A stretch of DNA of 64,000 nucleotides from NCBI GenBank assembly GCA_039811185.1, contig JBDHYF010000003.1:180082-244081 (forward strand), read 5' to 3'. Positions within the stretch are counted from its first letter, which is position 1; each line of letters opens with the position of its first letter. A model generated the notes under the pieces. That model made no database searches, was not told the DNA's origin, and was given only the letters and a program-made list of their open reading frames with translations. The position numbers were made by a program, and so were the translations under genes. Below, piece by piece: positions 44,694 through 52,961 of the stretch. The stretch comes from JAEZDR01 sp039811185 (GTDB taxonomy: Bacteria; Bacteroidota; Bacteroidia; Chitinophagales; Chitinophagaceae).

Positions 44694-44701
44694 CAAAGAT
44701 A
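44694..44701 (-). promoter_or_regulatory. -7 box TATCTTTG of the ABC-F gene
   Basis: Exact TAnnTTTG on the minus strand, 26 nt upstream of ATG 44667. This suggests the ABC-F gene has its own promoter although miaA lies 77 bp upstream. Confidence 0.5.
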
Positions 44702-44744
44702 AAATTTGTTACCAAGCCCCCCGCATTAAACAAGGAGCAAAAGG

Positions 44745-45656
44745 TTAAGATTCATTGCTTGTTGCTGCCCATTCCCGGATAGCAACGCGAATGTTTTCGG
44801 CGGACAACCGCCGGTAGCTGCCGCTGTTTTTAAACCAGGTCTGCTGCCTTTTTGCATATCGACGGGTGTTTTGTTTAATGGCAGCCACCGCTGAGGGCAA
44901 GTCCGTTTCGCCTCTAAAAAAAGAAAAGAGTTCTGCATAGCCAACCGTTTGCAGCGCTTGTAGATGCTGATGCCGAAACAAGCCTTCCGCTTCCGCTTGC
45001 AGGCCATCGGCCATCATATTATCCACTCGTTTATTGATGTTTTGATATAAGGCCTCGCGATCCATATCAATCGAAAAGCAAAGCGCTTGAAAGGGGCGTT
45101 GTTTTTTTGTTCCCTGCCGCAGTTGTTGCATGGGCATTCCCGTTGTTTCCAACAACTCGAGTGCACGAAGCAGGCGGGCAGGATTTTGTTGTTCGGCGGT
45201 TTTCCAGAACATGGGATCTTTTTTGCTTACCGCCTCCTGCAACCACTTAAGTCCGTTTTGCCGGTAATTGTCAGCAATCGACTGACGCACTTCCTTTCCA
45301 ACCTGTGGCAGTTCATCAAGCCCATCCAATAATGCTTTCAGGTATAAGCCGGTGCCGCCTACTACAACAGCAACATCCGCTGTTTTAAAAATATCGTCGA
45401 GCTTTTTTAATGCGTAGGATTCAAAAATGGCAGCGTTCACATCGTCGAATATGGAGTGAGAGGCTATGAAGTGGTGTGGGCGCCGGCTTAGCTCAAAGTC
45501 CGACGGCCTTGCCACACCAATTTTCAGTTCTTTATAGCATTGCCGCGAATCGGCGGATATGATTTCGGTGTTGAGTGCAATTGCCGCCTCAATGGCCAAG
45601 GCCGTTTTTCCTGAGGCCGTGGGTCCGCCAATTACAATTACCGTTTTTGCCCGCAT
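44745..45656 (-). CDS. miaA: tRNA dimethylallyltransferase
   Basis: A 303-residue enzyme that attaches dimethylallyl to A37 of tRNAs reading UNN codons. P-loop GGPTASGKTALA (about 10-21), the IISADSRQCYKEL segment, the GGTGLYLKALLDGL loop and QTVGYAELFSF are conserved. It lies 9 bp downstream of the sigma-54 regulator gene and probably shares its transcript. Together with mtaB at 33014 the window holds two tRNA position-37 modification genes. Confidence 0.94.
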   Translation of the reverse strand: MRAKTVIVIGGPTASGKTALAIEAAIALNTEIISADSRQCYKELKIGVARPSDFELSRRPHHFIASHSIFDDVNAAIFESYALKKLDDIFKTADVAVVVGGTGLYLKALLDGLDELPQVGKEVRQSIADNYRQNGLKWLQEAVSKKDPMFWKTAEQQNPARLLRALELLETTGMPMQQLRQGTKKQRPFQALCFSIDMDREALYQNINKRVDNMMADGLQAEAEGLFRHQHLQALQTVGYAELFSFFRGETDLPSAVAAIKQNTRRYAKRQQTWFKNSGSYRRLSAENIRVAIREWAATSNES

Positions 45657-45665
45657 AATGCAGTT

Positions 45666-46823
45666 TTAGGGTAGAACATAGCGCTTCACATCTTCGGCGG
45701 TTATTGTTTTTCCCGACAAGATAATGAGCCGCTCCACCACATTCCTCAACTCGCGAATGTTTCCCGTCCAGTTATGCTGTTGCAGCGCGTCGAGCGCTTT
45801 TTTATCGATTGATTTTTTTGCCTGCCCGTACTCGGCACATATGTCGCCCAAAAATTTCTCTACCAATAAAGGGATGTCTGATTTTCTTTCGTTTAGCGAG
45901 GGTACGTGAATCAGGATCACGCCAAGACGGTGATAAAGGTCGAGCCGGAAATTTTTTTCTTCCACTTCTTTCAGGAGGTCTTTGTTGGTAGCTGCAATTA
46001 CGCGTACGTCAACAGAAATTTCTTTATCTCCGCCTACACGAGTAATCTTTCCTTCCTGTAAAGCCCGCAATACTTTTGCCTGTGCACTCAGGCTCATGTC
46101 GCCAATTTCATCGAGAAACAAAGTGCCGCCGCTCGCTTGTTCAAACTTGCCGATTCGTTGTTTAATGGCTGAAGTGAAAGAACCTTTTTCATGCCCGAAT
46201 AATTCACTTTCTATTAGTTCGGGAGGTATGGCAGCACAGTTTACTTCTACGAGCGGGCCGCTGCTTCTGTTGCTTTTGGTGTGAATCCAGTGTGCCACCA
46301 TTTCTTTTCCGGCGCCGTTTTCGCCGGTTACCAACACGCGTGCATCTGTTGGCGCCACTTTTTCTATTGTGTCTTTAATTTTTTTGATGGGCTCCGATTC
46401 GCCAACCATGTCCATCGTTTTGCCTACCTTTTTTCGAAGCGTTTTGGTTTCTTTTGTGAGGTAGTTTTTGTCCATTGCATTGCGGATGGTTACGAGAAGC
46501 CGGTTAAGGTCGGGCGGCTTTGAGATGTAATCAAATGCACCTTTTTTTACCGCTTCCACCGCTGTTTCAATGGTGCCGTGTCCGCTTATCATAATTACCG
46601 GAACGTCGGGATTTATTTCGTACGCCTGATTTAAAAACTCGAGGCCATCGAGTTTGGGCATTTTAATATCGCACAATACGGCATCATAAGTTTTTGAGCT
46701 GAACATTTTAATGCCCTCTTCTCCATCTGCCGCTTCATCTACTTTAAATCCTTCAAAACTTAGTATTTCATTCAGTGTTTTTCTAATTGCTCTTTCATCG
46801 TCTATAAGCAAAACTTTAGGCAT
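45666..46823 (-). CDS. NtrC-like sigma-54 response regulator lacking a DNA-binding domain
   Basis: A 385-residue protein: receiver domain about 1-120 (LLIDDERAIRK; phospho-Asp in VLCDIKMPKLDG; Lys in ISKPPDLNR) and AAA+ domain about 140-380 (Walker A TGENGAGKE, Walker B GGTLFLDEIGD, R-finger region NFRLDLYHRLG). The sigma-54 contact loop reads GSFTSA rather than GAFTGA. The protein ends right after the AAA+ lid (TAEDVKRYVLP) with no Fis-type helix-turn-helix, and miaA begins 9 bp later, so no domain was lost by frameshift in that gap. Confidence 0.9.
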   Translation of the reverse strand: MPKVLLIDDERAIRKTLNEILSFEGFKVDEAADGEEGIKMFSSKTYDAVLCDIKMPKLDGLEFLNQAYEINPDVPVIMISGHGTIETAVEAVKKGAFDYISKPPDLNRLLVTIRNAMDKNYLTKETKTLRKKVGKTMDMVGESEPIKKIKDTIEKVAPTDARVLVTGENGAGKEMVAHWIHTKSNRSSGPLVEVNCAAIPPELIESELFGHEKGSFTSAIKQRIGKFEQASGGTLFLDEIGDMSLSAQAKVLRALQEGKITRVGGDKEISVDVRVIAATNKDLLKEVEEKNFRLDLYHRLGVILIHVPSLNERKSDIPLLVEKFLGDICAEYGQAKKSIDKKALDALQQHNWTGNIRELRNVVERLIILSGKTITAEDVKRYVLP

Positions 46824-46945
46824 AAATTGATTTCTGGGTTATTTAAAAATGAAAAAAGTTAGTTTTAATTTCAAACGTGCATCATCTATACAATAATAGT
46901 GCAACAACGGCACATTATTTAGGTAAATTACCGAAAACTATTTTT

Positions 46946-47776
46946 ATGTTATGGAAAGGAAGGCGTCAAAGTTCGAACGTTGAAGACCGTCGCGGTTCGG
47001 GTGGCTGGGTCGCGGGTGGCGGCATTGGCGGCGTAATTATAGCGTTGTTGTTTTATCTGCTTGGAGGCGACAGCGCCGATTTGGAGAACAATTTAAAGAT
47101 GACAACCAACGCGCCGGCTTCCACAGAAGCCAACGACTCCATATCCGCTTATGCAAAGGTTGTTTTGGCGGATACAGAAGACATCTGGGCAAAAATTTTC
47201 AGTGAGCAATTATCGGGAAATTATAGTCCGCCGAGCATGGTATTGTTTTCCAACAGCACCCAGTCGGGCTGTGGATTTGCGAGTGCTCAAACGGGTCCTT
47301 TTTATTGTCCGGCCGATGAAAAAGTGTATCTCGATCTTAGTTTTTTTAATTTGATGCAAACGCAGTTTAATACTTATGGCGATTTTCCAATGGCTTATGT
47401 AATTGCGCATGAAGTGGGTCATCATGTTCAAAACTTGCTGGGCATTACCCGGGAACTGGATGCGAAGCGCGGACGCATTTCGGAAAGAGAGTATAATAAA
47501 TTATCGGTGAAGCTGGAGTTGCAGGCCGATTTTTTTGCCGGCCTTTGGGCGCATTACAACCAGCAGGTAAACCATGTGCTGGAGCCTGGCGATATTGAAG
47601 AAGCTATTCAAGCGGCGAGCGCTATTGGCGATGATAAGTTGCAGATGCAGTCGCAGGGCTATACCGTTCCGGACGCATTTACGCACGGCACGTCGCAGCA
47701 GCGGATGTATTGGTTTAAAAAAGGTTTTACCAGTGGCGATATCCGTGAGGGCAATACCTTTGAAATGATTGAATAG
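46946..47776 (+). CDS. Neutral zinc metallopeptidase (YpfJ family)
   Basis: A 276-residue protein from ATG 46946, which starts with the family opening MLWKGRRQSSNVEDRRG; the upstream in-frame ATG 46877 adds non-homologous residues. One transmembrane helix (GGGIGGVIIALLFYLLGG, about 25-42) anchors it. The zinc motif HEVGHHVQNLLG (about 182) with a downstream Glu in ELQADFFAGLWAH makes the HExxH site. The substrate is unknown. The TRIC-like gene follows 14 bp later. Confidence 0.9.
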   Translation: MLWKGRRQSSNVEDRRGSGGWVAGGGIGGVIIALLFYLLGGDSADLENNLKMTTNAPASTEANDSISAYAKVVLADTEDIWAKIFSEQLSGNYSPPSMVLFSNSTQSGCGFASAQTGPFYCPADEKVYLDLSFFNLMQTQFNTYGDFPMAYVIAHEVGHHVQNLLGITRELDAKRGRISEREYNKLSVKLELQADFFAGLWAHYNQQVNHVLEPGDIEEAIQAASAIGDDKLQMQSQGYTVPDAFTHGTSQQRMYWFKKGFTSGDIREGNTFEMIE

Positions 47777-47790
47777 ATGCGATATTATTT

Positions 47791-48438
47791 ATGGAGAAAC
47801 TTTCTTCCTTATTTCTTTTTTTTGAGTTAGCCGGAACTTTTGCCTTTGCCATTAGCGGCGCCACTGCTGCCAAGCAGAGGGGGCTGGATGTTTTTGGCAT
47901 TTGCGCTATCGCGTTCACGGTTGCTTGCGGTGGTGGTATTATAAGAGATGTTTGTATTGGGGCTGTGCCGCCGGCAGGGCTTTCGGTTTGGTATTATCTG
48001 CTTACATCGCTACTGGCCTCGGCCGTTACCATTAGCATGTATTCGTGGGTAAAAAGAATTGATCATCCGGTTATTTTGTTCGATGCCTTAGGTCTGTCTT
48101 TTTTTGCCGTAACAGGAGCCGATAAAGCCTATGTATATACGGCCAATGTGGAAGCGGCCATTTTACTTGGCACCACAACGGCTGTTGGTGGCGGGGTGCT
48201 GCGCGATGTATTGCTGAACCGCGTGCCCATTATCTTGAAAAGAGAAATTTATGCTTCGGCCGCGCTCCTCGGTTCGTCGATTGTGGTAATTGGCAGTTAT
48301 TTTTCTGTTTTACCGATAAGCTACCTGTTTCTTTTAGCGTTGATTATTTGTTTTTTGCTGCGCATTTTTTCGTTGAGATATCATTGGAACCTGCCTGTGC
48401 CCCTCGCCGGCGATCAGAAAAAAAAGACGGAAGAATAG
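47791..48438 (+). CDS. TRIC-type/UPF0126 membrane protein
   Basis: A 215-residue membrane protein with two internal repeats of three helices, each with a GGG-RDV motif: CGGGIIRDVCIG and VGGGVLRDVLLNRVP. Pairs of such repeats are the UPF0126/YicG fold of prokaryotic TRIC cation channels, which form trimeric K+ channels. The C terminus is basic. It follows the metallopeptidase by 14 bp. Confidence 0.9.
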   Translation: MEKLSSLFLFFELAGTFAFAISGATAAKQRGLDVFGICAIAFTVACGGGIIRDVCIGAVPPAGLSVWYYLLTSLLASAVTISMYSWVKRIDHPVILFDALGLSFFAVTGADKAYVYTANVEAAILLGTTTAVGGGVLRDVLLNRVPIILKREIYASAALLGSSIVVIGSYFSVLPISYLFLLALIICFLLRIFSLRYHWNLPVPLAGDQKKKTEE

Positions 48439-48477
48439 CTGAATACAAAATAAAAAATAGCTGAGCAGCGAAATGTT

Positions 48478-48485
48478 TAATTTTG
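48478..48485 (+). promoter_or_regulatory. -7 box TAATTTTG before the ABC-2 permease
   Basis: Exact TAnnTTTG between an upstream in-frame ATG (48473) and the preferred ATG 48500. A transcript starting after it would exclude the first ATG, which supports 48500 as the true start. Confidence 0.5.
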
Positions 48486-48499
48486 CGCCTCCCTCAGTT

Positions 48500-49600
48500 A
48501 TGGTAAAAAAATACAGTCAGTTCCGGGCAATGTGGGCAATCACAAAAGCCAGCTTAACGGCAACTTTCCGAAGTCCGCAATCTGTTTTTTTCAGTCTTTT
48601 TTTTCCGGTCGTGCTGATTGTCATTTTCAGCTCGCTTGGCGGTGGCGGCGAGGCCGCAGTTGACGTTGCGTTTGACCGCGGGAACGATTCATCAAATTTA
48701 ATTTTTAAGGAGCTTTCTCATCATCCGTTGTTGCGCGTGAAGAAGGGCACCGATGCCGAAATGAATGATTTGTTGAAGAAGGGGCGCATTACGGCCATCA
48801 TCCACATCGACTCTGCCACGAAAGATAAAAATGCGGTTTACAACATTCATTTAAAAACATCCGATGCCAGCAAGAAAGACCTTGGACTGCTGCAATCGGT
48901 TATCCGCGATTATATACACTTAAGCGAAAAGCGTTTGTTTGCAGGGCGTCCTTCGCTTGCTGTGATTTCGGAAACCACCATTCCGGGGAGGAAGTATAAA
49001 ATGATAGACTTTCTGCTACCGGGAATGATAGGCCTTGCATTAATCGGGTCAGCGATATTCGGCGTTGCATTTTCTTTCTTTTCGTTTCGTGAAACGCTTG
49101 TGTTAAAGCGACTGTACAGTACGCCGGTTTCTCGGACTTTTATATTATTGGGAGAGGGGATTTCAAGGGTTATTTTTCAAATGACCACGGTGGTTTTCCT
49201 GATCGCTTTTGGTTATTGGTTTTACGGTTTCACACTGGCAAACGGGATAGTCACTGTATTGAATATGCTTGTTATCAGTTTTATTGGACTGCTGGTTTTT
49301 ATGGGATTCGGTTTCTTTATATCCGGACTGGCAAAAAATCAAAATGTAATACCCATTTATTCCAACATTTTTATGTTTCCGCAGTACTTTTTGTCGGGAA
49401 CATTTTTTCCAAAAACCGCACTGCCGGAAAGCGTTCAGGCAGTTATAAATTTTTTGCCGCTTACCGCGGTGAACGACGCTATGCGAAACATTGCATTTGA
49501 GGGAGCGGGATTGTTTAGCTGCTGGCCACAGCTTGCGGTTTTGGTGGGTTGGGGCATTGCTGTGTACGCTGCGGCCGTTAAATTTTTTAAGTGGGAATAA
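48500..49600 (+). CDS. ABC-2 type transporter permease
   Basis: A 366-residue membrane protein from ATG 48500. One N-terminal helix (SVFFSLFFPVVLIVIFSSL) is followed by an extracytoplasmic domain (about 50-170) and five C-terminal helices, with a PEYFLSGTFFP-like segment (FPQYFLSGTFFPKTALPE) before the last. This is the ABC-2/DrrB export permease layout. No ATPase gene is adjacent; the ABC ATPase at 57153 is the nearest candidate partner. It is followed by an SRPBCC gene and a Crp/Fnr regulator in one unit. Confidence 0.86.
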   Translation: MVKKYSQFRAMWAITKASLTATFRSPQSVFFSLFFPVVLIVIFSSLGGGGEAAVDVAFDRGNDSSNLIFKELSHHPLLRVKKGTDAEMNDLLKKGRITAIIHIDSATKDKNAVYNIHLKTSDASKKDLGLLQSVIRDYIHLSEKRLFAGRPSLAVISETTIPGRKYKMIDFLLPGMIGLALIGSAIFGVAFSFFSFRETLVLKRLYSTPVSRTFILLGEGISRVIFQMTTVVFLIAFGYWFYGFTLANGIVTVLNMLVISFIGLLVFMGFGFFISGLAKNQNVIPIYSNIFMFPQYFLSGTFFPKTALPESVQAVINFLPLTAVNDAMRNIAFEGAGLFSCWPQLAVLVGWGIAVYAAAVKFFKWE

Positions 49601-49601
49601 T

Positions 49602-50102
49602 ATGAAGTTTATCAAATTGATTGTAATCAGCCTTGCAGTGCTGTTGGCTTTAGTTACGGTGATGGGATTGTTTTTTCCGGCCACAACCGTTGTGTCGCGA
49701 GCAATAGATATTAAAAGTGAAAAATCGATAATAAAAAACGAAACTTTCCGGTTGGAAAACTGGGGCAACTGGCTTCCGGTGCAGGATAGCAGCTTTAAAC
49801 CCGTGATGGAGAAGGATGATTTGTTGTTAAACGAAACCCGCATCAGCCTTATTTCCATTACCGACAGCACTATCGTTACCAAATGGAAGCGCGGCACCAA
49901 TAAACTTATTTCAACTTTTGCGCTGATTGGCCACGATAAAGATTTATACACGCTGCATTGGCAAATGGTAGAAACGGTGGGATGGAAACCCTGGCAGCGA
50001 TTCGGCACCATGTTCAACGATAAAATTTTAGGACCTACCATGGAGAAAGGACTGATGAACATTAAAGAACGATGTGAAGACAAAACGCCAAGCCATGACT
50101 GA
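49602..50102 (+). CDS. SRPBCC-type membrane-anchored protein
   Basis: A 166-residue protein from ATG 49602 (1 bp after the permease stop). An N-terminal hydrophobic helix (LIVISLAVLLALVTVMGLFF) anchors it. The remainder resembles a START/Bet v1-like (SRPBCC) ligand-binding domain: VVSRAIDIKSEKS, FRLENWGNWLPVQ, GWKPWQRFGTMFNDKILGPTMEKGL. It probably binds a hydrophobic ligand. Its last 8 bp overlap the Crp/Fnr gene start, which indicates translational coupling. Confidence 0.78.
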   Translation: MKFIKLIVISLAVLLALVTVMGLFFPATTVVSRAIDIKSEKSIIKNETFRLENWGNWLPVQDSSFKPVMEKDDLLLNETRISLISITDSTIVTKWKRGTNKLISTFALIGHDKDLYTLHWQMVETVGWKPWQRFGTMFNDKILGPTMEKGLMNIKERCEDKTPSHD

Positions 50103-50724
50103 TCCACTAGATGATTTAGAAGCGCTTGACGCATCGGTCGAGCTGAAAGCCAAACTGCTCCTTTATGGCATTCGGAAAAGGTTTGAAGCCGGAGCGGTGA
50201 TCCTCAACGAGCGATCGTACATCCGATCCATCCCAATTGTAGTGAGCGGTGTGCTGAAAGTTATCCGCACTGAAGACGATGGCCGCGAGATATTGTTGTA
50301 CTACATAAAAGCAGGCGAAAGCTGCATCATGTCGTTTTTGGGCGGCTTGCATAACGAAACGAGCGTAGTCCGTGCGGAAGTGGAAGAGGATGCCGAAATC
50401 TTGTTTGTGCCGGTTGAAAAAGTTTCTCTTTTTATCAAAGAACATCCCGAATGGCTCGACTACATTTTCCGGCTATACCATAAACGCTTTGAAGAGCTGC
50501 TCGACGTAGTTAACGCCATTGCGTTTAAGAAAGTAGATGAGCGCTTGCTAGAACTGCTAAAGCGAAAAGCCGCACTCACCTCGTCTGATACCATAACCGT
50601 TACGCACGAACAGCTTGCAACCGAGCTGGCTACTGCAAGAGTTGTGGTATCGCGTCTTTTGAAGCAACTGGAAGAGCGCGGCGAAGTGGCGCTTGGCCGC
50701 AATAAAATTAAGTTGCTGAAATAA
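50095..50724 (+). CDS. Crp/Fnr-family transcription regulator
   Basis: A 209-residue protein from ATG 50095. A cyclic-nucleotide-binding-type beta-roll (about 25-125: FEAGAVILNERSYI, GREILLYYIKAGESC) is joined by a long helix to a winged helix-turn-helix (about 150-205: THEQLATELATARVVVSRLLKQLEERG). It lacks the clustered cysteines of FNR, so it is not an iron-sulphur sensor. It is cotranscribed with the ABC-2 permease and SRPBCC genes and may regulate them. Confidence 0.9.
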   Translation: MTDPLDDLEALDASVELKAKLLLYGIRKRFEAGAVILNERSYIRSIPIVVSGVLKVIRTEDDGREILLYYIKAGESCIMSFLGGLHNETSVVRAEVEEDAEILFVPVEKVSLFIKEHPEWLDYIFRLYHKRFEELLDVVNAIAFKKVDERLLELLKRKAALTSSDTITVTHEQLATELATARVVVSRLLKQLEERGEVALGRNKIKLLK

Positions 50725-50727
50725 AGA

Positions 50728-50753
50728 AGAGGCTGCTTTTTAAGGCAACCTCT
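50728..50753. terminator. Imperfect hairpin between crp-like and DPP IV genes
   Basis: AGAGGCTGC (50728-50736) pairs with GCAACCTCT (50745-50753) with one mismatch. It lies 3 nt after the crp-like stop and 8 nt beyond the convergent DPP IV stop. Weak T-tract only. Confidence 0.45.
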
Positions 50754-50760
50754 GCGCTAT

Positions 50761-52911
50761 TTACCTGATATTTTCCATCAAATAGTCGGTAACCTTCTGA
50801 TAGAGATGCGCGCGGTCTTTCCCGATAACATTGTGTTCATGTCCCGGGTAAACCATATAGTCGATTTGAATGTTTTTATTCACTGCTGCTTTTATCAGGT
50901 TAATGGAATGCTGCTGTACCACAACCGGGTCTTGCAGGCCATGAATGAGCAGTAGTTTATTTTTCAGGTTTTGCACTTTGTTGCTGAGGTTGGTTTTTTT
51001 ATATCCTTCTGGGTTTTCGTCGGGTGTATCCATATAGCGTTCGCCATACATAATCTCATACATTGCCCAGTCGGTTACGGGCCCGCCGGCTACTGCTGCT
51101 TTAAATATGTCAGGATGTGTGAGCATAAAGTTAGTAGTCATAAATCCACCGTAGCTCCATCCGAATAGTCCCATGCGTGAGGTGTCGGCATAACCTTGGG
51201 CTGCCAGATAGCCGATGCCGGAAAGGAGGTCTTCCATTTGCGGGTCGCCCGCACGGCGGAAGATCGATTGTTCAAACGTCTTTCCACGGTTGTCGCTTCC
51301 CCGCGGATCGATGCTGAATACAAGATAGCCGCGTTGCGCCATGTACTGAAACCAGTAGTCGCCGGCACCGCCGTTATATCCGGCATTAATCAGTTGTGCA
51401 TGTGGCCCTCCGTACCAATACACCACTACCGGATACTTTTTGGTGCTGTCGAAATTTACCGGCTTGTACAGTCGGCAGTAGATATCGTCGCCTGAATTGT
51501 TCTTGATAGAAAAAATGCTCATTTCACCCAGAATGTAGTCCTGAAGCGGGTTTGCGGCCGAGAATATTTCTTTGCGTTTGCCGTCTTTCGTAATCAGGTT
51601 AACAGCGCGAGGCGTATTGGCGCTGCTGTAAACATCAATTACAGCCGTGCCGTTGGCGCTGATTTGCGTATTGTGAACACCCCATTCCTGCGTAATCTGC
51701 CAGATTTTTCCGCTTTTCAAATTCAACTTGTACAAGTGGCGGGTAAGGGGCGAAACCTCGGTTGAAGTGTAGAAAACATTTTCACCGCTTGCATCAAATT
51801 CTTTCAGTTCGGTAACTTCCCAATTTCCTTTTGTGAGTTGCTGAATCAATTTGCCGCTGATGTCGTAAAGATAAAGGTGATTGTAACCATCTCGGTTGGA
51901 TTGCCAGATAAAACGGTCTGGATTATTTTTCAAAAATACAGCCGGTTGCAGCGGTTCTACATAACGATCGTCTGTTTCAATGAACAATGTTTTATCGAAG
52001 CTTCCGGTTATGGCGTCGTAAAGATTCAGCTTCATCTCGTTTTGACCGCGGTTAACCACTGCAATCAAAATCTTCCTGTTGTCCGGTGTCCACGCAATAT
52101 TGGTGAGGTATTGTTCGGCAGGCTCGCCCGTGTTCAGGTAGAGAAGCTTTTTTGTTTCTGTATTGTATATGCCTACCGTAACATGATGGCTCTTTGTTCC
52201 GGCCATCGGATATTTTATGTTGATGTTTTTTGCCGGTATGGTGCTGTAATCGGGAATAGGATAGTCGTTCACCATCGACTGGTCCATGCGATAGAATGCC
52301 AGCGTTTTGCCGTCGTTGCTCCAAAATGTGCCTTTGGAAATGCCGAATTCTTCGCGATGCACCGTGTTTGCGTAAACAATATTTTCGCTGCCGTCGTTCG
52401 TTACCTGCGTTGTTTGCGTTCCATCGGTAACGTAGAGGTTGTGATTGTCTACAAACGCGATGTAGCCTGCCTTGCTGATGTCGGTGACGGGTTTTGAAAA
52501 GATCGTTTTGTCTGCAAGCGAGCTAATATTTCCTGTTGTTTTATTAACAGCTATTTTTTCGCCTTTTACGGTCAGCGTCCAGTTGCTGCTCTTAAAATCG
52601 ATTGGCGGCATTTGGGCAAGCGTATCGCGCTTCGATTTTTTCAGCATCGCATTCAGTTCTGATAACGACAGCACCACTTCATCCTTGCCGTTTGCCTTTT
52701 TTTTCATCCAGGCCGGGCTTCCTTTCGTATCCAGATACACCACATCGTCGGTAGCTTCCAGAAACTGTACAAACCTGAGGCTGGCCGGTGCGAGCACAGA
52801 CCGGTTTTTGATCATGGCGTCTTCCATGCTCAGTATTTTGCTCTGTGCAAAAGGCGATGCGGCCACCACGAGGCAAATCATCAGCAACGATATCTTTTTC
52901 ATATAGTTCAT
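50761..52911 (-). CDS. Dipeptidyl peptidase IV (S9B) family protease
   Basis: A 716-residue exported protein; start ATG 52911 or ATG 52902 (MKKISLLMICLVVAASPFAQ signal peptide). The N-terminal beta-propeller (about 60-460; NRDGYNHLYLYD, FWSNDGKTLAFYRMDQS) precedes the alpha/beta hydrolase domain with the catalytic Ser in GWSYGG, Asp in HGLQDPVV and His in YPGHEHNV. It releases X-Pro dipeptides in the periplasm. A TATATTTG box lies 8 nt before ATG 52911. Confidence 0.93.
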   Translation of the reverse strand: MNYMKKISLLMICLVVAASPFAQSKILSMEDAMIKNRSVLAPASLRFVQFLEATDDVVYLDTKGSPAWMKKKANGKDEVVLSLSELNAMLKKSKRDTLAQMPPIDFKSSNWTLTVKGEKIAVNKTTGNISSLADKTIFSKPVTDISKAGYIAFVDNHNLYVTDGTQTTQVTNDGSENIVYANTVHREEFGISKGTFWSNDGKTLAFYRMDQSMVNDYPIPDYSTIPAKNINIKYPMAGTKSHHVTVGIYNTETKKLLYLNTGEPAEQYLTNIAWTPDNRKILIAVVNRGQNEMKLNLYDAITGSFDKTLFIETDDRYVEPLQPAVFLKNNPDRFIWQSNRDGYNHLYLYDISGKLIQQLTKGNWEVTELKEFDASGENVFYTSTEVSPLTRHLYKLNLKSGKIWQITQEWGVHNTQISANGTAVIDVYSSANTPRAVNLITKDGKRKEIFSAANPLQDYILGEMSIFSIKNNSGDDIYCRLYKPVNFDSTKKYPVVVYWYGGPHAQLINAGYNGGAGDYWFQYMAQRGYLVFSIDPRGSDNRGKTFEQSIFRRAGDPQMEDLLSGIGYLAAQGYADTSRMGLFGWSYGGFMTTNFMLTHPDIFKAAVAGGPVTDWAMYEIMYGERYMDTPDENPEGYKKTNLSNKVQNLKNKLLLIHGLQDPVVVQQHSINLIKAAVNKNIQIDYMVYPGHEHNVIGKDRAHLYQKVTDYLMENIR

Positions 52912-52919
52912 TTTCGTTG

Positions 52920-52927
52920 CAAATATA
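52920..52927 (-). promoter_or_regulatory. -7 box TATATTTG of the DPP IV gene
   Basis: Exact TAnnTTTG on the minus strand, 8 nt before ATG 52911 and 17 nt before ATG 52902. Confidence 0.5.
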
Positions 52928-52961
52928 TAGCTGCCGGCAACCGCATTGTTTGTAGTTGGCC

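Noticed and set aside
49163..50134. Long minus-strand open frame of 323 codons
   Set aside because: It runs antisense through the ABC-2 permease, SRPBCC and Crp/Fnr genes, all of which have clear protein features; its own sequence has no domain or signal peptide.
51838..52497. Plus frame of 219 codons
   Set aside because: Antisense to the DPP IV propeller; no motif and wrong composition.
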